Of a stretch of 64,000 bases of DNA, positions 33,931 to 43,801 are shown in pieces. The stretch's first letter is position 1. Each line of letters starts with the position of its first letter. A program made the translations under genes and the position numbers. This DNA is from Tyto alba (taxonomy: Eukaryota > Chordata > Aves > Strigiformes > Tytonidae), in NCBI RefSeq assembly GCF_018691265.1, contig NW_024881283.1, forward strand, positions 4,003,731 through 4,067,730, given 5' to 3'. The notes under the pieces are model-generated. The model had not been told where the DNA came from, searched no databases, and was given only the letters and a program-made list of their open reading frames with translations.

Positions 33931-34150
33931 AACACCCTGTCCCCGTCACGTCTCCCCCGGTTCTCATTCGCCGCCCTGATGCAGCGGTCAGGCCCCGGTG
34001 CCTGGGACGGCCCCGCAGGGCTGCGGACACACCACGGCTTGCAGGGGCTGGCTACGGCCAGGACTGGCCAGCACCATCCACCCTGATGCATCCCAAAGCG
34101 ACCTACCGCTGGCTCACATCCTTCTGTGGGGTGAGAAGGGTGTGGGGTGA
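33931..34150. other. GC-rich spacer
   Basis: GC- and CpG-richer unique sequence (33940-34040) between two AT-rich candidates. No gene. Confidence 0.45.
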
Positions 34151-34154
34151 CAGG

Positions 34155-34420
34155 TTTGGCGTTAGGAAATGTCCCATTTATCTTTTATTCAATGCAATGC
34201 CTGATGCACAACCTATAATCAAGCACAGCTTCTGAAGCACGAAGCCTCACCCTTCCCCTCTTCTGTATTGACCAGTTGTTAGAGCAGTGGATTAGACCAA
34301 GGATTTTTTTCATCCCTTAACTTTGTAGTGTTGTTTCATATTCAATTTTAAGCTTTGTCAAGGGTCCTTTTGGCCATTTCCTTATTCCTGCTGTCTTTCA
34401 GTGTGTCTCAGCTCACACAT
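34155..34420. promoter_or_regulatory. Strong CNE candidate
   Basis: CCCATTTATCTTTTATTC, AATGCAATGCCTGATG, CCTATAATCAAGCAC, GTGGATTAGACCAAGG, TGTTTCATATTCAATTTTAAG and CCTTTTGGCCATTTCC. Over 260 bp with low CpG and no simple repeats. GGATTA at 34290-34295 is a K50 homeodomain-type core. A pyrimidine-rich end with CTGTCTTTCAG at 34391-34401 has the shape of a 3' splice site, but no exon is evident. Confidence 0.4.
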
Positions 34421-34610
34421 CTTCCTGGGCCAGACCATTTTGCAAGGCCTGGGGAGTCGCAGCCCCTGAGGGCGAGAAGGTGGGAGGTTGTGGAGGTGTC
34501 TCCCAGCTCTCCTCCATGTGCACCAGGTCAGTGCTGGGACACTGCAAATGATGTGTCTTCGTTTCTGCACTCTGTTCACACGCCACGCCGCCTCCATTCT
34601 AATCCTGTGT
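34421..34610. other. GC-rich spacer
   Basis: GC-rich unique sequence following the acceptor-like CTGTCTTTCAG; the frame carried through it has no recognisable domain. Confidence 0.45.
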
Positions 34611-34614
34611 CTGG

Positions 34615-34725
34615 GGCTTGGAAAGGGCTCGATAATTTTATGATCAATGATAACATTGGTAGTTATTCTTGTCAAGAGAAGGTTAATTGCGCCTCCTGCC
34701 TAGGGGCACCAGCTGATCACCACAG
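34615..34725. promoter_or_regulatory. CNE candidate
   Basis: GGGCTCGATAATTTTATGATC, AATGATAACATTGG, TAGTTATTCTTGTCAAG and GGTTAATTGCGCC. ATAATTTTATGATC includes HOX/CDX-like TTTATG. CpGs remain in CTCGATA and TTGCGCC. Sharp borders with GC-rich neighbours. Confidence 0.4.
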
Positions 34726-36460
34726 GGGCCAGGAAGGCATTTTCCGCCTGTGTTCAGCATTTCGCAGCCCGCTAGGTTGCAGGATGCCGGGTTTAACCAT
34801 GTGCTGAAGCATCAGGTGCTGCCGAGGCAGGGGAGCAGCGCTCTGACCCCGCCATCACATGGGTCGCTTGCTGCCGTTGGTCCCGGGCAGTGATGCTGCC
34901 CCACGTGTGCTCATCACACATCGCCCGCTCGCAGCCACAGGACCACCCTGGGCTGTGGAGGGAGGGAAGCCCCCGCGTGCACTCCCACCGTGGGGGGGTA
35001 CCTCGGGGTACACCCTGGCCTCTCCAGCCTGACGTGGGGGTTCAAGGGCTGCCCAGCACCCCTGTGAGGCAGAGGGATGCGTCTCTCCATAATCGTGGTG
35101 GCTGAGCTGCTTCTCTGCCCCCATCCCTGGTGCAAGTCTGTGTCGCAGTAAAATTTGAAGACTTGTGGCTGTCGTGAGGTTAAAGGCTGTTATGCATCCA
35201 GCAGGGAGAACAGCTAGAAGCTGCATAGCTGTGAGCAGCCTCCCCACACAGATCCCAGCAGGCAAGAGCTTCAGTACTGAACTGTGCTGGACAAGGAGGT
35301 CAGAACAAGACTTCTCCTCCTGCACTGGAAGGATAGCAAGGGGGTGGAAAGTTAGGATGCTGCTGCTGGCAAGATATACAGTGGAGAGACATCTGTGCCT
35401 TTGCACAGCTGGAAGGGACGTGGTCCTGCATGTGTCTCTGTCTGTCTGTGAGACGCCCCCATGCTGTCTCACTGTCCAGCCCCAGACATCCCCACCCTCC
35501 TTTTCCCTCTCTTCTCCCTCCTGTATTTATAGTCTGTGCCCGTGGCCGTGTCTCTAGCCTCGCGTGTGACCTACTTACGCGCACAGCCCCAGTTCTTGCC
35601 TTTTCTCTCCTGAACAATGATGCCGTCCAAGCTGCCATGCCGCGTGCTCCGAGCACAATGAGAGCAGCTCTCGCAGAGACTTTCACTGAGCCCATGCTGC
35701 ACCCACTGATGAAGCATCCACGGTCGCCAGTGGGTGCTGAGACGCTGGGAGGAGGCTCAGCACCCGGGTTGGCCTGGATGCTGCCCAGAGCTCTCATCCT
35801 GCTGTTAACACTGATCAAGGAGCCTCTCCCACTGCAGCTGGCGGGCAGAGGAGAGCAGTGCAGGCAGGAGCAGGCTGTGCTCCTGCCTCCCAGGCTGCCT
35901 GCAGACAGCAAGGGCAGCGAGGCAGCCAGGGCAGTGTGCTCAGAGGCAGTGTGTTCTCGGGCAGAGGTTTCTCCCAGCTGTGCCTGAGGCCAGCCTGCAG
36001 CATCACCAGCTGCGCTCACCCCCGTGCTGACGCCAGCCCAGCATCAGCCTGACTGTTCCCCACGGTGAAGGGCTGCAGAGATCAGGATGAAGATGTTTCC
36101 CCTCGGAGGCCCCTGAAGCAATGAGAAGCAGGCCTGAGCATAGGGAGCTGGGATCCTCCCTGCCCAGTTCGGGTTCAGGACAGGGCTGTGGGAGAGGCAG
36201 GTGGACATCTGCATTGGAAGTGATGCTGTTTGAACCCCGTCCCAGGAACAGGTTTGGGCCATGGGGACGTGGTAGCCTGGCAGCAGGCAGGACGGATGCC
36301 ACAGCAGCTGTATCTCTGCCCCAGATCAGGGCTGCTGCTGCTTTACTCTGCGCCATGCTGCGGGGATCCTGGGGGGAGCAGCCGCTCCGCAGAGTGAGCA
36401 TTGCTTCTCTGGGGAAAACCATCTCCCTGAAAAATCCCAAGGGAAACAGGGGGAGAGGGG
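34726..36460. other. Background, no gene seen
   Basis: GC-rich DNA, domain-free open frames on both strands (the longest, 35300-36019 on the minus strand, has no family resemblance). GTATTTATAG at 35523-35532 is one base from a MEF2 site. Confidence 0.5.
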
Positions 36461-36465
36461 CTGCA

Positions 36466-36565
36466 GCATGCACACAGGCACACACGGAGAGCGTGCGCAC
36501 AGGCATGCTCACACACTCAGCACGTGCAAAGGCACAGGCAGATCCTGGTGCGCAGGTGTGCGCCC
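36466..36565. repeat. Degenerate CA/TG tract with CpG
   Basis: GCATGCACACAGGCACACAC, GCGTGCGCACAGGCATGC and GTGCGCAGGTGTGCGCCC. No fixed period; alternating purine/pyrimidine throughout. Similar to the tract at 19826-20055. Confidence 0.5.
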
Positions 36566-36760
36566 GTGGGGGGCACGCTCTGGGTGCTAAGGGTGGAGCT
36601 GGAGTTATGGGGCAGGAGGCTGGGCTGGCTCAGGTGCTGCCACACATGAGCGCCGCTATATGGGTCTATAAAATGATGGTGACAGGCAATCAGAGGGCTG
36701 GGATGTCCACACTCAGGCCCAGGCCCAGGCTGCCTGCGGGTGCGTTGAGAGGAGGGAGCT
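36566..36760. other. GC-rich spacer
   Basis: Contains a small CAGGCCCAGGCCCAGGC direct repeat near 36714-36730; otherwise featureless. Confidence 0.45.
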
Positions 36761-36764
36761 CCCC

Positions 36765-36900
36765 GCCTTGGCTAATGGGAATAATAAGGTAATTAGGGGC
36801 TGTATAATCAGCATGAAGGCAGGGCCTTGTTGCTATGCAAACACTGAGTCAAGAGATGCCCCTGTCTCCCCTGCACACCTGATAAGTCTCTAGAGAGACA
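36765..36900. promoter_or_regulatory. CNE candidate
   Basis: GGCTAATGGGAATAATAAGG, GTAATTAGGGGCTGTATAATC and TTGCTATGCAAACACTG. ATGCAAAC at 36834-36841 is near the POU octamer ATGCAAAT and TAATTA-type cores lie 40 bp away, a common enhancer pairing. No simple repeats. Confidence 0.4.
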
Positions 36901-37345
36901 CTCTCCTGAGATTTGTGGCTACTCTGGGCTGCCCCTGGTGCTTGTTACAGAGCTGAGAAAACAGTTCATCCTCTCTTCACCCACCTCTGTCTTCACTGGC
37001 TCTGTGATGAGGAGGCATTGAAAGGGGTTTCTGCCTCAAAAAAGAAGGCAGAGGAAGAGTTCCCCTGTGCTGTGGTCACATTGGCTCATATTTGGCCTCT
37101 GAGCAATGCCAGGCAGCTCCTGTGTGCTTGGCTTGAGGTTTCCACTTGCAGAAATGACAAATTATTTCAGGCCCACCTTGCCCCCGGGGCATTTCCAGTC
37201 CCATCTACTTGGGGCTGTCATCCACACAGGGATATCTGAGTCAGGGATGGGGGCCGTGGGGAGCTGGGGATACAGTTCAAACCACTGCCTGCCCACCACG
37301 GAGCACCAAATGTGCCCAATCACACCCAGGCTGCACTTCCAGCCC
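36901..37345. other. Background, no gene seen
   Basis: Mixed DNA with no recognised exon or repeat. Confidence 0.5.
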
Positions 37346-37349
37346 CAGG

Positions 37350-37611
37350 CAGAGACTTGTCGCTGGCAGCGCGCATCCCTCCGGAGCAAAGATCGCGACA
37401 CAGCATCACCTCAGCGCCTTTTTCACATGCCACACTTAGTCCCAGGCTGCTGGCCCCCTGCCTCGCACGCCCTGGCTGGCTCCTGACCCCGTGCCGAGGC
37501 AGGAGCCAGGATCCGTCCCTCGCCTGCGGCCGTGCCGCCACACGGCTCTGCTCTGCCGCCACAGAGGCAGGGCGCGGAGCGCTGACAGGGGCTGTAAATT
37601 GTCAGGCCCCG
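37350..37611. other. CpG-island-like patch
   Basis: A hand count gives about 22 CpG in about 260 bp of GC-rich sequence, close to the number expected without CpG depletion. It contains GGCAGCGCGCATCC, GATCGCGACAC and GGCGCGGAGCGC. No TATA box, initiator-linked exon or transcript end was recognised. It abuts the strong AT-rich candidate at 37590, the same pairing as at 13745-14260. It could be an orphan island at a regulatory hub or a promoter of an unrecognised transcript. Confidence 0.45.
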
Positions 37612-37790
37612 TAAAGCATTTAATGATTTTGAATTTATCTGCATCGATAAATACATGACAAGGTAACAGTCAAATAAATACCCATTAGTGCACTCGCTCT
37701 CTTTTTTTTTTAATTACGAGCTCGGGTGTAACCAATCATTTTCTGCTAAGCAAGCGCTCCAGGAAATCTTCATTAGCACCAGCCCTGGCC
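37590..37790. promoter_or_regulatory. Strong CNE candidate
   Basis: GGGGCTGTAAATTGTC, AAGCATTTAATGATTTTG, AATTTATCTGCATCGATAAAT, CAAATAAATACCCATTAG, TTTTAATTACGAGCTCGGG, AACCAATCATTTTC and CTTCATTAGCACC. Dense TAAT/ATAAA cores, a CCAAT-box-like ACCAATC, and CpGs kept in ATCGATAA and TACGAGCTCGG. HOX/CDX-type ATAAA words dominate. One of the best candidates in the window. Confidence 0.5.
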
Positions 37791-38855
37791 ATGGCAAGCT
37801 CTGCAGCCTGGAGAAGAGGGAGCAAGCCAGGAGGGAGGTTTGGCTCCGGCTGCATCCTGTTCTCACCCAACACAGGCAGAAAACCTGGCTGCTGCTGGGT
37901 TTTCTGTGCATCCATCCCCTTGCAGAGTGGGCTGCAAGGACTGCTGTGCTGCTGTGTGACAAGCTGGGCTCTCTGCTGCGGGCACTTGCTGCCCGAGCTG
38001 TGCTGGCACTGCCGCGGCTCCTGCCTTCCCCTGCCAGCCTGGGAAAGCCCTGGAGAGCTGGCAATGCAGTGCAGGGAGCAGGGGGCTTGGACCAGCTCAG
38101 GAGGATGGTGATAGCTGCTCCTCCAGGGCAGGCTAGAGGTAATGTCAGAGGAGGGGGGGCTGGGACAGTGATCCTGGATGGGGGGTCTGCACACCCCAAG
38201 GGCAGCATTTTCTCGAGGCAGTTGCCAGCTTATCAAACCACGTGCAGAAAGGGGTGAATCTCACTTATCTCTAGGCCACCGCTGCCTTTGGGCACCCCCC
38301 TCACCACTCCCACACTGGGCAAGCCAGAAAGTGCTGGAGGGGTGCAAAGCACCCAGGTCAGCATCTCAGAGCAAGTCTTGCTCTGGCAGGTGTACCAGAC
38401 TCAAGAAGGGTCATGAAAAAAACACAAAAATGCTGAGAGACAGGACTGGGCAAGTCGATGGGCTGTGAAATCCCGGAGCACCAGCTTTGCTGCTGCAGAA
38501 CAACCTCCGGTGAGAGCCACGGTGCTGCTGCCAGCAGTAGGAACAGTGAAAGACAGAGGCAGAAGGAGCAGGGTAAAATACAAGTCCCCAGCTGGCGTGG
38601 CCCCGACAGGGATGGTGCGGGGTCAGGCTGCCAGCCAGCCGCTCTCCCTGGGCACGGAGCTGGGGCACAGCTTGGTAAAGGAGTGGAGTCGAGGGCAGAA
38701 CCTGCTCTGTCCCTTTCGAGCATCCCTTGCATTAATTTTCCCTCCATTTCAAACCACTGTCTCAGAGCGGGTGCAGAGGGAGAAACTGGCTCCTTTGCTC
38801 TGTCTTATTTCTGTCTGGCAACATTTTTCCAGCAGAGCAGCTTTTAAAATCTGAA
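37791..38855. other. Background, no gene seen
   Basis: GC-rich; an open frame runs on through the CpG and AT-rich blocks (37688-38257) without any domain. No repeat core. Confidence 0.45.
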
Positions 38856-38859
38856 CATC

Positions 38860-39165
38860 TCCTGGGAACATGTCGATCCTGATGATTTTTTTCTATGGAG
38901 AAGTGTCAAATCAAATGATTTCAACTTTCACATTTTGTTTCAATAACGTCGAAAAGATTCTTTCCAATGAGAGATGAACATTTCAATTTGACATTATCAT
39001 TTGGTTTCATTCCATTTGGGCTTTTATATTATCATATTACTTCAAATCTACATTTCTATTCTATCTAGCATTTTACTGTTTAATGATTCAACAGCATCAA
39101 AACCCAGCTAAACATTTTGATATTTCTGGGTGGAATATTCACCCCCCCAAAATTTGTACATTGTA
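38860..39165. mobile_element. AT-rich interspersed repeat, longer copy
   Basis: About 300 bp made of CAAATGATTTCAAC, CATTTTGTTTCAATAAC, GAACATTTCAATTTGAC, TTCATTCCATTTGGGC, TATATTATCATATTAC, CTATCTAGCATTTTACTG and CATTTTGATATTTCTGGG, ending TGGAATATTCACCCCCCC. It is the kind of dispersed AT-rich repeat I recall from crocodilian and turtle sequence ('...TTTCTGGGTGGA...TTCACCC'). I cannot give its class; a decayed non-autonomous DNA transposon is my guess. Confidence 0.5.
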
Positions 39166-40015
39166 GAAAAGTCTGCATTGGGAAGATCTCAGGTTCCCAG
39201 GGGAAGGAGCTGCCATCTTGCAGCTGGCTCTAGCTCCAGCAAAGAGCATCCTGGCAGCAGCAGCAGCAATCCAGGAGAACTTTGTCCTATACTGAAACCA
39301 GAGGAAGGACACCAGATGTGACCTGCTCCATGCTGTACAGCAGTAAATAGTGAGTGGCAGTGCTGACAGGGAGGAAGGTGAGGACATGGTACAGAAGGTG
39401 GAAAGAAACTTGTCAAGAGGGGTTAAGAAGGAGAATGCCCTTATTACCTGGAGGAGCTCCAGGAGGTCCGTTGCCCCTGGAGAACAGGACAGGCTGGATG
39501 CAAGAGGTGGATCCATATACTGGGCTGAGTGGCAACACACAAACAGGGTTTCCTTGAGGGGCTCTGCATGGGGATTCTGAGGGGGAGTGACGGAGAGAAG
39601 CCAGGTTTTTCCTTTCATGAACCACCAGCTTCGGAAGGATGTGGCTCTGCTCCCCAGCACCAGAAGGCAGAAACCTGCTTTCTCCTTTGCTGGAGCAACG
39701 CTGGTGGAAGAGGGGCTGTGTCTACACCTCCTTATCTGGGCACAGACTGTATTTCCCCCTGACGAGTCGGTGGCACGTCAGGTCTCACGCAGCTGGTGCT
39801 GTGTGCTGGGCTGGAACTCTTTCCCTGGGGGAGGCGGCGTGGCAGCGTGCCCTCCCGTCCCCAGGCGCTGCCCCCAGCTCCGTGCTCTGCAAAGACAGCC
39901 CGTCCCCTCCCTGGGCAGCGAGAGCCCACGGCGGGATGCGGGGGTGCCCTGCTGCCTGCATGCCACCTGCTCCCCACATCAGCCTGCCAGGCTCCTGGCT
40001 CGCTCACCGGCATCT
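39166..40015. other. Background, no gene seen
   Basis: Starts with a short (CAG)n-like word at 39254-39268; the part from 39830 to 39960 is CpG-richer. Domain-free open frames only. Confidence 0.5.
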
Positions 40016-40017
40016 CT

Positions 40018-40115
40018 GTTGTTAGCAGGATAGATTAAAAGCTGGTTTAATGGATATTTATGATCCCCATCACAGTCTTTTACTGCCTGTCCTTTCACAT
40101 TATGGGCGGCGCTGC
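40018..40115. promoter_or_regulatory. CNE candidate
   Basis: GGATAGATTAAAAGCTGG, TTTAATGGATATTTATGATC and CTTTTACTGCCTG, then CATTATGGGCGGCGC. TTTATGATC is HOX/CDX-like; GGGCGG is an Sp1-type box right at the AT/GC border. Confidence 0.35.
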
Positions 40116-40304
40116 CGCCACGTGCCCAAGCAGCAGATGGGACTGAGGTCTCTCGATCTGCATGGCAGGACCCGGTTGCCTGGAGCCACCAGCATAGCCC
40201 TGACACCCCCAACAATGCTTCAGACAGGTACCTCTGTGCCAGTGGGGTCTCTGTGCATCCCCCCCCATAGATCTCATAAGAGAACCGTCCATAAGTACCA
40301 CCCT

Positions 40305-40368
40305 ATGCCGTTTGATTCCTACTCACCAGACGGGGAAACAGAGGCAGAGGGAGGAGTGAGCATCCATG
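40305..40368 (-). mobile_element. MIR-like SINE fragment, antisense
   Basis: ACCAGACGGGGAAACAGAGGC at 40325-40345, written here as CAGACGGGGAAACAG and GAGGC, is near-identical to the reverse complement of the MIR core (CAGATGGGGAAACTGAGGC). The upstream TTTGATTCCTACTCA may be the decayed ATT(A)CCCATTTTA part. Confidence 0.5.
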
Positions 40369-40417
40369 CTATTGCTGTTGCTGCCAGCTCTTCCCCCAGC
40401 ACACAGGGTTGGGGGGC

Positions 40418-40465
40418 TGACACACACGTGTGCATGTGGGCCAGGAGACGTGCACGGGCAGGCAT
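40418..40465. repeat. Short degenerate CA/TG tract
   Basis: GACACACACGTGTGCATGTG followed by GACGTGCACGGGCAGGCATGC; no fixed period. Same style as the other TG/CG tracts. Confidence 0.45.
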
Positions 40466-40665
40466 GCAAGTAGGGATGGCATCTGAGAGGGGCCCTGGGC
40501 AGTGGCGCAGCGGCTGTGGCCGGGGGGGCTGTGCTGGGCACAGAGGTGTGGGGTAGAGAAGCAACAGGTACAGGCAAGACCAGTGGGTAAAAGCCAGGTC
40601 TGTGGGAAACTGCCTCTGTTGGCATTTGCTGAGCACAGCCTGCTGCCTTTTGAAGCTGCTGATGC
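40466..40665. other. GC-rich spacer
   Basis: GC-rich unique DNA without a recognised feature. Confidence 0.45.
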
Positions 40666-40669
40666 TCTT

Positions 40670-40815
40670 GGACTACATGGGAAACCCTAATTGAATCCCT
40701 AGTCTCCCTCTCACTGGCTCTAAATGAAACTCCCCCAGGACAGCATATTAAACTTGACCTGTGCACCACCTCCAAGATTAACATCAGAGGAGAAAGAATT
40801 AAAGGTCTGTGGAGG
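40670..40815. promoter_or_regulatory. CNE candidate
   Basis: CCCTAATTGAATCCCTAG, CTCTAAATGAAACTCC, GCATATTAAACTTGACCTG and GATTAACATCAG, then GAATTAAAGGTC. TTGACCTGTGC reads as a nuclear-receptor half-site (AGGTCA) on the minus strand. No simple repeat. Confidence 0.35.
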
Positions 40816-41715
40816 GCAGCACAAGGGAGGAGGCGGGCATGTCTCTCCTCTCCTGCTCTGGGAAGGGGTGGAAGGGCAGCTCTCCAGGGAGGTGTGCAGT
40901 CCAGCACTCTGCTGAGATGCTGGAGGAACGTGGCAGTCTGAACATTGCTGGCAAGGAAAGTTGATGTCCTCTTTCCCCAGCTCGGTGGTAACATGAAAGG
41001 CAAAAAAAATCCCCTCTGAGTCAGCTGGGGAAGCCAGGCATCATTTGCTTTCCCGCGGTGCAGATGCTGCTGCTGGCCTTGCAGTGCCCACGGGGGCTCA
41101 GAGCGGCTGGGGCTCTGCAAACACCAGGGACCCAGCTGGGGCGAGGAAGAGTGTGTAGGGTGGGAGGAAGGCTTGCACCCAGGGTCCCAGCAGGCACCCC
41201 ATAGCGTTCACGCTCCCTTGTTCACTCTGCACTGCAGGCTGGCCTACGCCGGGGAGTCGTGCACACACGCTGCCTCCCCACAGACAACTTGTCTGGGTCA
41301 CATCCAGCCCGTTTTGTGGGGAGCTGAGACACAGCTCTGCTCAGACATGCTGCAGAAGGAAAGGTCTGTCCGTGGTGGGCCCCAGCTGTGCCTAGTCCGT
41401 ACTATGGGTGGGAATCCTGGGCTTGATCCTGCTCTCCCCGAGCCCTGCCAGGGAGGGAGGGAGCATTTCCCACCAGTGTCATGCTCACCCCATCAGCGAA
41501 CAAGAGACACCTCAGGCACTTACAGCTTTCAAGAGCTGACAAGCTTGTGAGAATGAAAAGTTCAAAACCAGTGCTCGGGACGTGTAAGTGTCTGCAAAAC
41601 TAACTGCCATTTGGGTTGGAGCACGCGTGCCAGGACCCGTCTCCTCCTGCACCGCGCGCGCCTGGAGAAAAGGTCACCCTTCAGCAGGTTGGAGTCACCC
41701 AGCCTCCCCCAGGTG
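40816..41715. other. Background, no gene seen
   Basis: GC-rich; CpG rises in 41620-41670 (CACCGCGCGCGCC). Domain-free frames only. Confidence 0.5.
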
Positions 41716-41719
41716 GGGA

Positions 41720-41945
41720 CTCGGCTCTTGCTCCTCTTAATGAGGTGACCTTCGCATCCGCGGACGTGAGCAATTCTCCCTGAAGAGTCGACAGGTCAAA
41801 TTAAGCAGATGTTTTATTCTGCCCCATCTCCGGCTGTCGGAGATTGGAGCTCAAGACAGACAGAAGCCGAAATGAAGGTGTCACTTGCGTTCCTTCCTCC
41901 CTTATTATTTTATAGCCTGTGAATGACTGGCAAGCTTCTTGGATG
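41720..41945. promoter_or_regulatory. Strong CNE candidate with nuclear-receptor half-sites
   Basis: CTCTTAATGAGGTGACCTTCG, CATCCGCGGACGTGAGC, GAGTCGACAGGTCAAATTAAG, GATGTTTTATTCTGCC, CTGTCGGAGATTGGAGC and CTTATTATTTTATAGCC. TGACCT at about 41746 and AGGTCA at about 41800-41805 are opposed nuclear-receptor half-sites. Several CpGs are kept (CCGCGGACG, GTCGAC, GTCGGAG) in a block that is otherwise AT-leaning. Confidence 0.45.
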
Positions 41946-41992
41946 TTTCATCTCAGGGCAGAATCCACCCGGCTCCAGCCCAGGGGCATGCA

Positions 41993-42021
41993 GTGTGTAT
42001 GTGTGTGCATGTGTGTGTGTG
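41993..42021. repeat. (TG)n microsatellite
   Basis: TG units broken by AT and CA. About 29 bp. Confidence 0.92.
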
Positions 42022-42029
42022 CTGTGGTT

Positions 42030-43725
42030 AGGAGGAGCTGTACAAAGCGGGGATACCAGTGCTCCCCACCTCTTCTCCAGGCTCCCAGGGCAAGTGCACG
42101 TGTTGATCTCTGAATTGCTGCCACTTCTGGGGAAGGCTTTGCCACCCCATGCAGTGTGCTAGGCACTGCCCTAAACCTGGCCAAGTCGAAGGCAGATCCT
42201 CCTGGCACCAGAGTGCTCAACTTCTCCCTGAAATCACTCTGCCTTCAGCACTGAAGAAGTTCATCCCATCTTCTGGTGAGATGCCTGGGGACAGCAGCTC
42301 TCTCAAACATGCTATGGGGCTCCTGCCTGCCTGACCCAACAAAGCCTGTCCTGGCTCTTCTCCAGCTGAAACGCCTTCAGTTGGCTCTTCCCAACCCAAC
42401 AGGGTTGCACTGACCCTCATTCACTCAGTATGGCCTCCACTGACTTTGTCAGCCTCACCGAATGCCATGGCCCTATATAGGATGTTCACTCTGCCAGCAA
42501 ATGGGGTGTTTGCAGTACCCAGGAAGGGGAGAGATGGCAATCATGCTGAGCAGTGTTAAAGGAAAGATCATGGGACACAGTGAGGAGTCAGCTAGGTACC
42601 TTGGGAACCTGTCCTGGTCAGATCCTAGACAATGGTCTAAAGCAAAGTGTGGATAATGAAAGATAAGAACAAGGCAAAAGCACCAAGGCTAGTTTCTGGC
42701 CACACTGAAGGAAGTTTCTAGGACAGGTTCCTGCCTCTTACAGTGATCAGAGACTTCTGTTAGGCTTAATGAAGGTCTGACTGGAGAGGACTTTGGTCTG
42801 AGCTTGTGTTTGACTGGGGAGACAGGAAGCTCTGCATCTCGAGCCAGAGGCTGATTGAAAGATTGCAGTGGCAGCATGGGGATATTTAGGCCTTGTGCGG
42901 GCTTAAAAGCTGGTAACAAGCTGCTCTGTTATTTCCATCCTTCATGAACAACCACAAAGACTCAGGACATGTCTGCAGCCAGGAAGCCTCAGGCCAAACC
43001 AGATACATGGCTGTGGCACCAGTAGCAAGCCAAGGGCCAGCTGAGCATCAGGGGTTTGGGATGGGAGCATGAAGCTTAGATCAGCGAGGGAATATCCCAC
43101 CTGGGGAGTATTTGTTACACACTCTCCAATGGGGCATATTTCACTGAAGGTTCCTTCCATGAGCATCAGCCCATTGTGGTGTGACCAGCCCAGTGCCGGA
43201 GGCCACACTTGAGCAGTAAGAGACCTGGAGAGCTGCTAAGGCTAGAGATGTGCAAACGCAGAGTGCAGCCAAGCACAGGGTGCTATTATGCTAGTATCCC
43301 TGGAGCAGAGCAATTTCATCAGATAGATTTATCCTGCCACAGATTCCCCCTACAGCAGGTCTCCACATCTTCTCAATAGAGTAATGCTATTTCTCAGGGT
43401 AGAGACATTGAGTTTACAGAGGCCAGAACTGGAAAATGGACCCCTTCCTTCCATGGATGCATTCGTGGAGCCCCTGGGCACTGCTAAGCTGAGGACCTAG
43501 CAGAGACAAGTGGTGGAGGGGAACAGCTCCTCCCTATCGCCCTGCATTGCAGTGGGCCTCTCCTGCCAGGAGAAGCAATCCAAGACATTCCTCAGAGAGG
43601 TGAATCTGAAGCTGCCTGTGCTCGATCCACAGGGCTCCCCACACAGCCAGACTTTGCAAACATGGGCCAATATCTCAGGGAATTCCCTGAGCAGGGAATG
43701 TGGACCCTAGTCTGAAAACTATTTG
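42030..43725. other. Lower-GC background, no gene seen
   Basis: The G+C level eases and the sequence looks like old unique or repeat-derived DNA, but I recognise no family. Open frames are short and domain-free. Confidence 0.45.
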
Positions 43726-43734
43726 CAATTAGTT

Positions 43735-43801
43735 GGTCATGCCAATTCGCAGCATAGTCAGAATTGCCAGGGGCCCGTGTAGCATTTGCATTGGCATGAC
43801 C
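43735..43801. repeat. Inverted repeat, 12-bp arms
   Basis: GGTCATGCCAAT at 43735-43746 is exactly complementary to ATTGGCATGACC at 43790-43801, with a 43-nt loop. By rough estimate one such pair in 64 kb could arise by chance, so function is uncertain; the transposon end or hairpin readings are both open. Confidence 0.7.

Noticed and set aside
35300..36019. Minus-strand open frame of 239 codons
   Set aside because: Domain-free and overlapped on the plus strand by a frame of 185 codons.
40323..41120. Minus-strand open frame of 265 codons
   Set aside because: No recognisable domain; it crosses an AT-rich CNE candidate, a MIR relic and a TG tract and overlaps several frames on the other strand.
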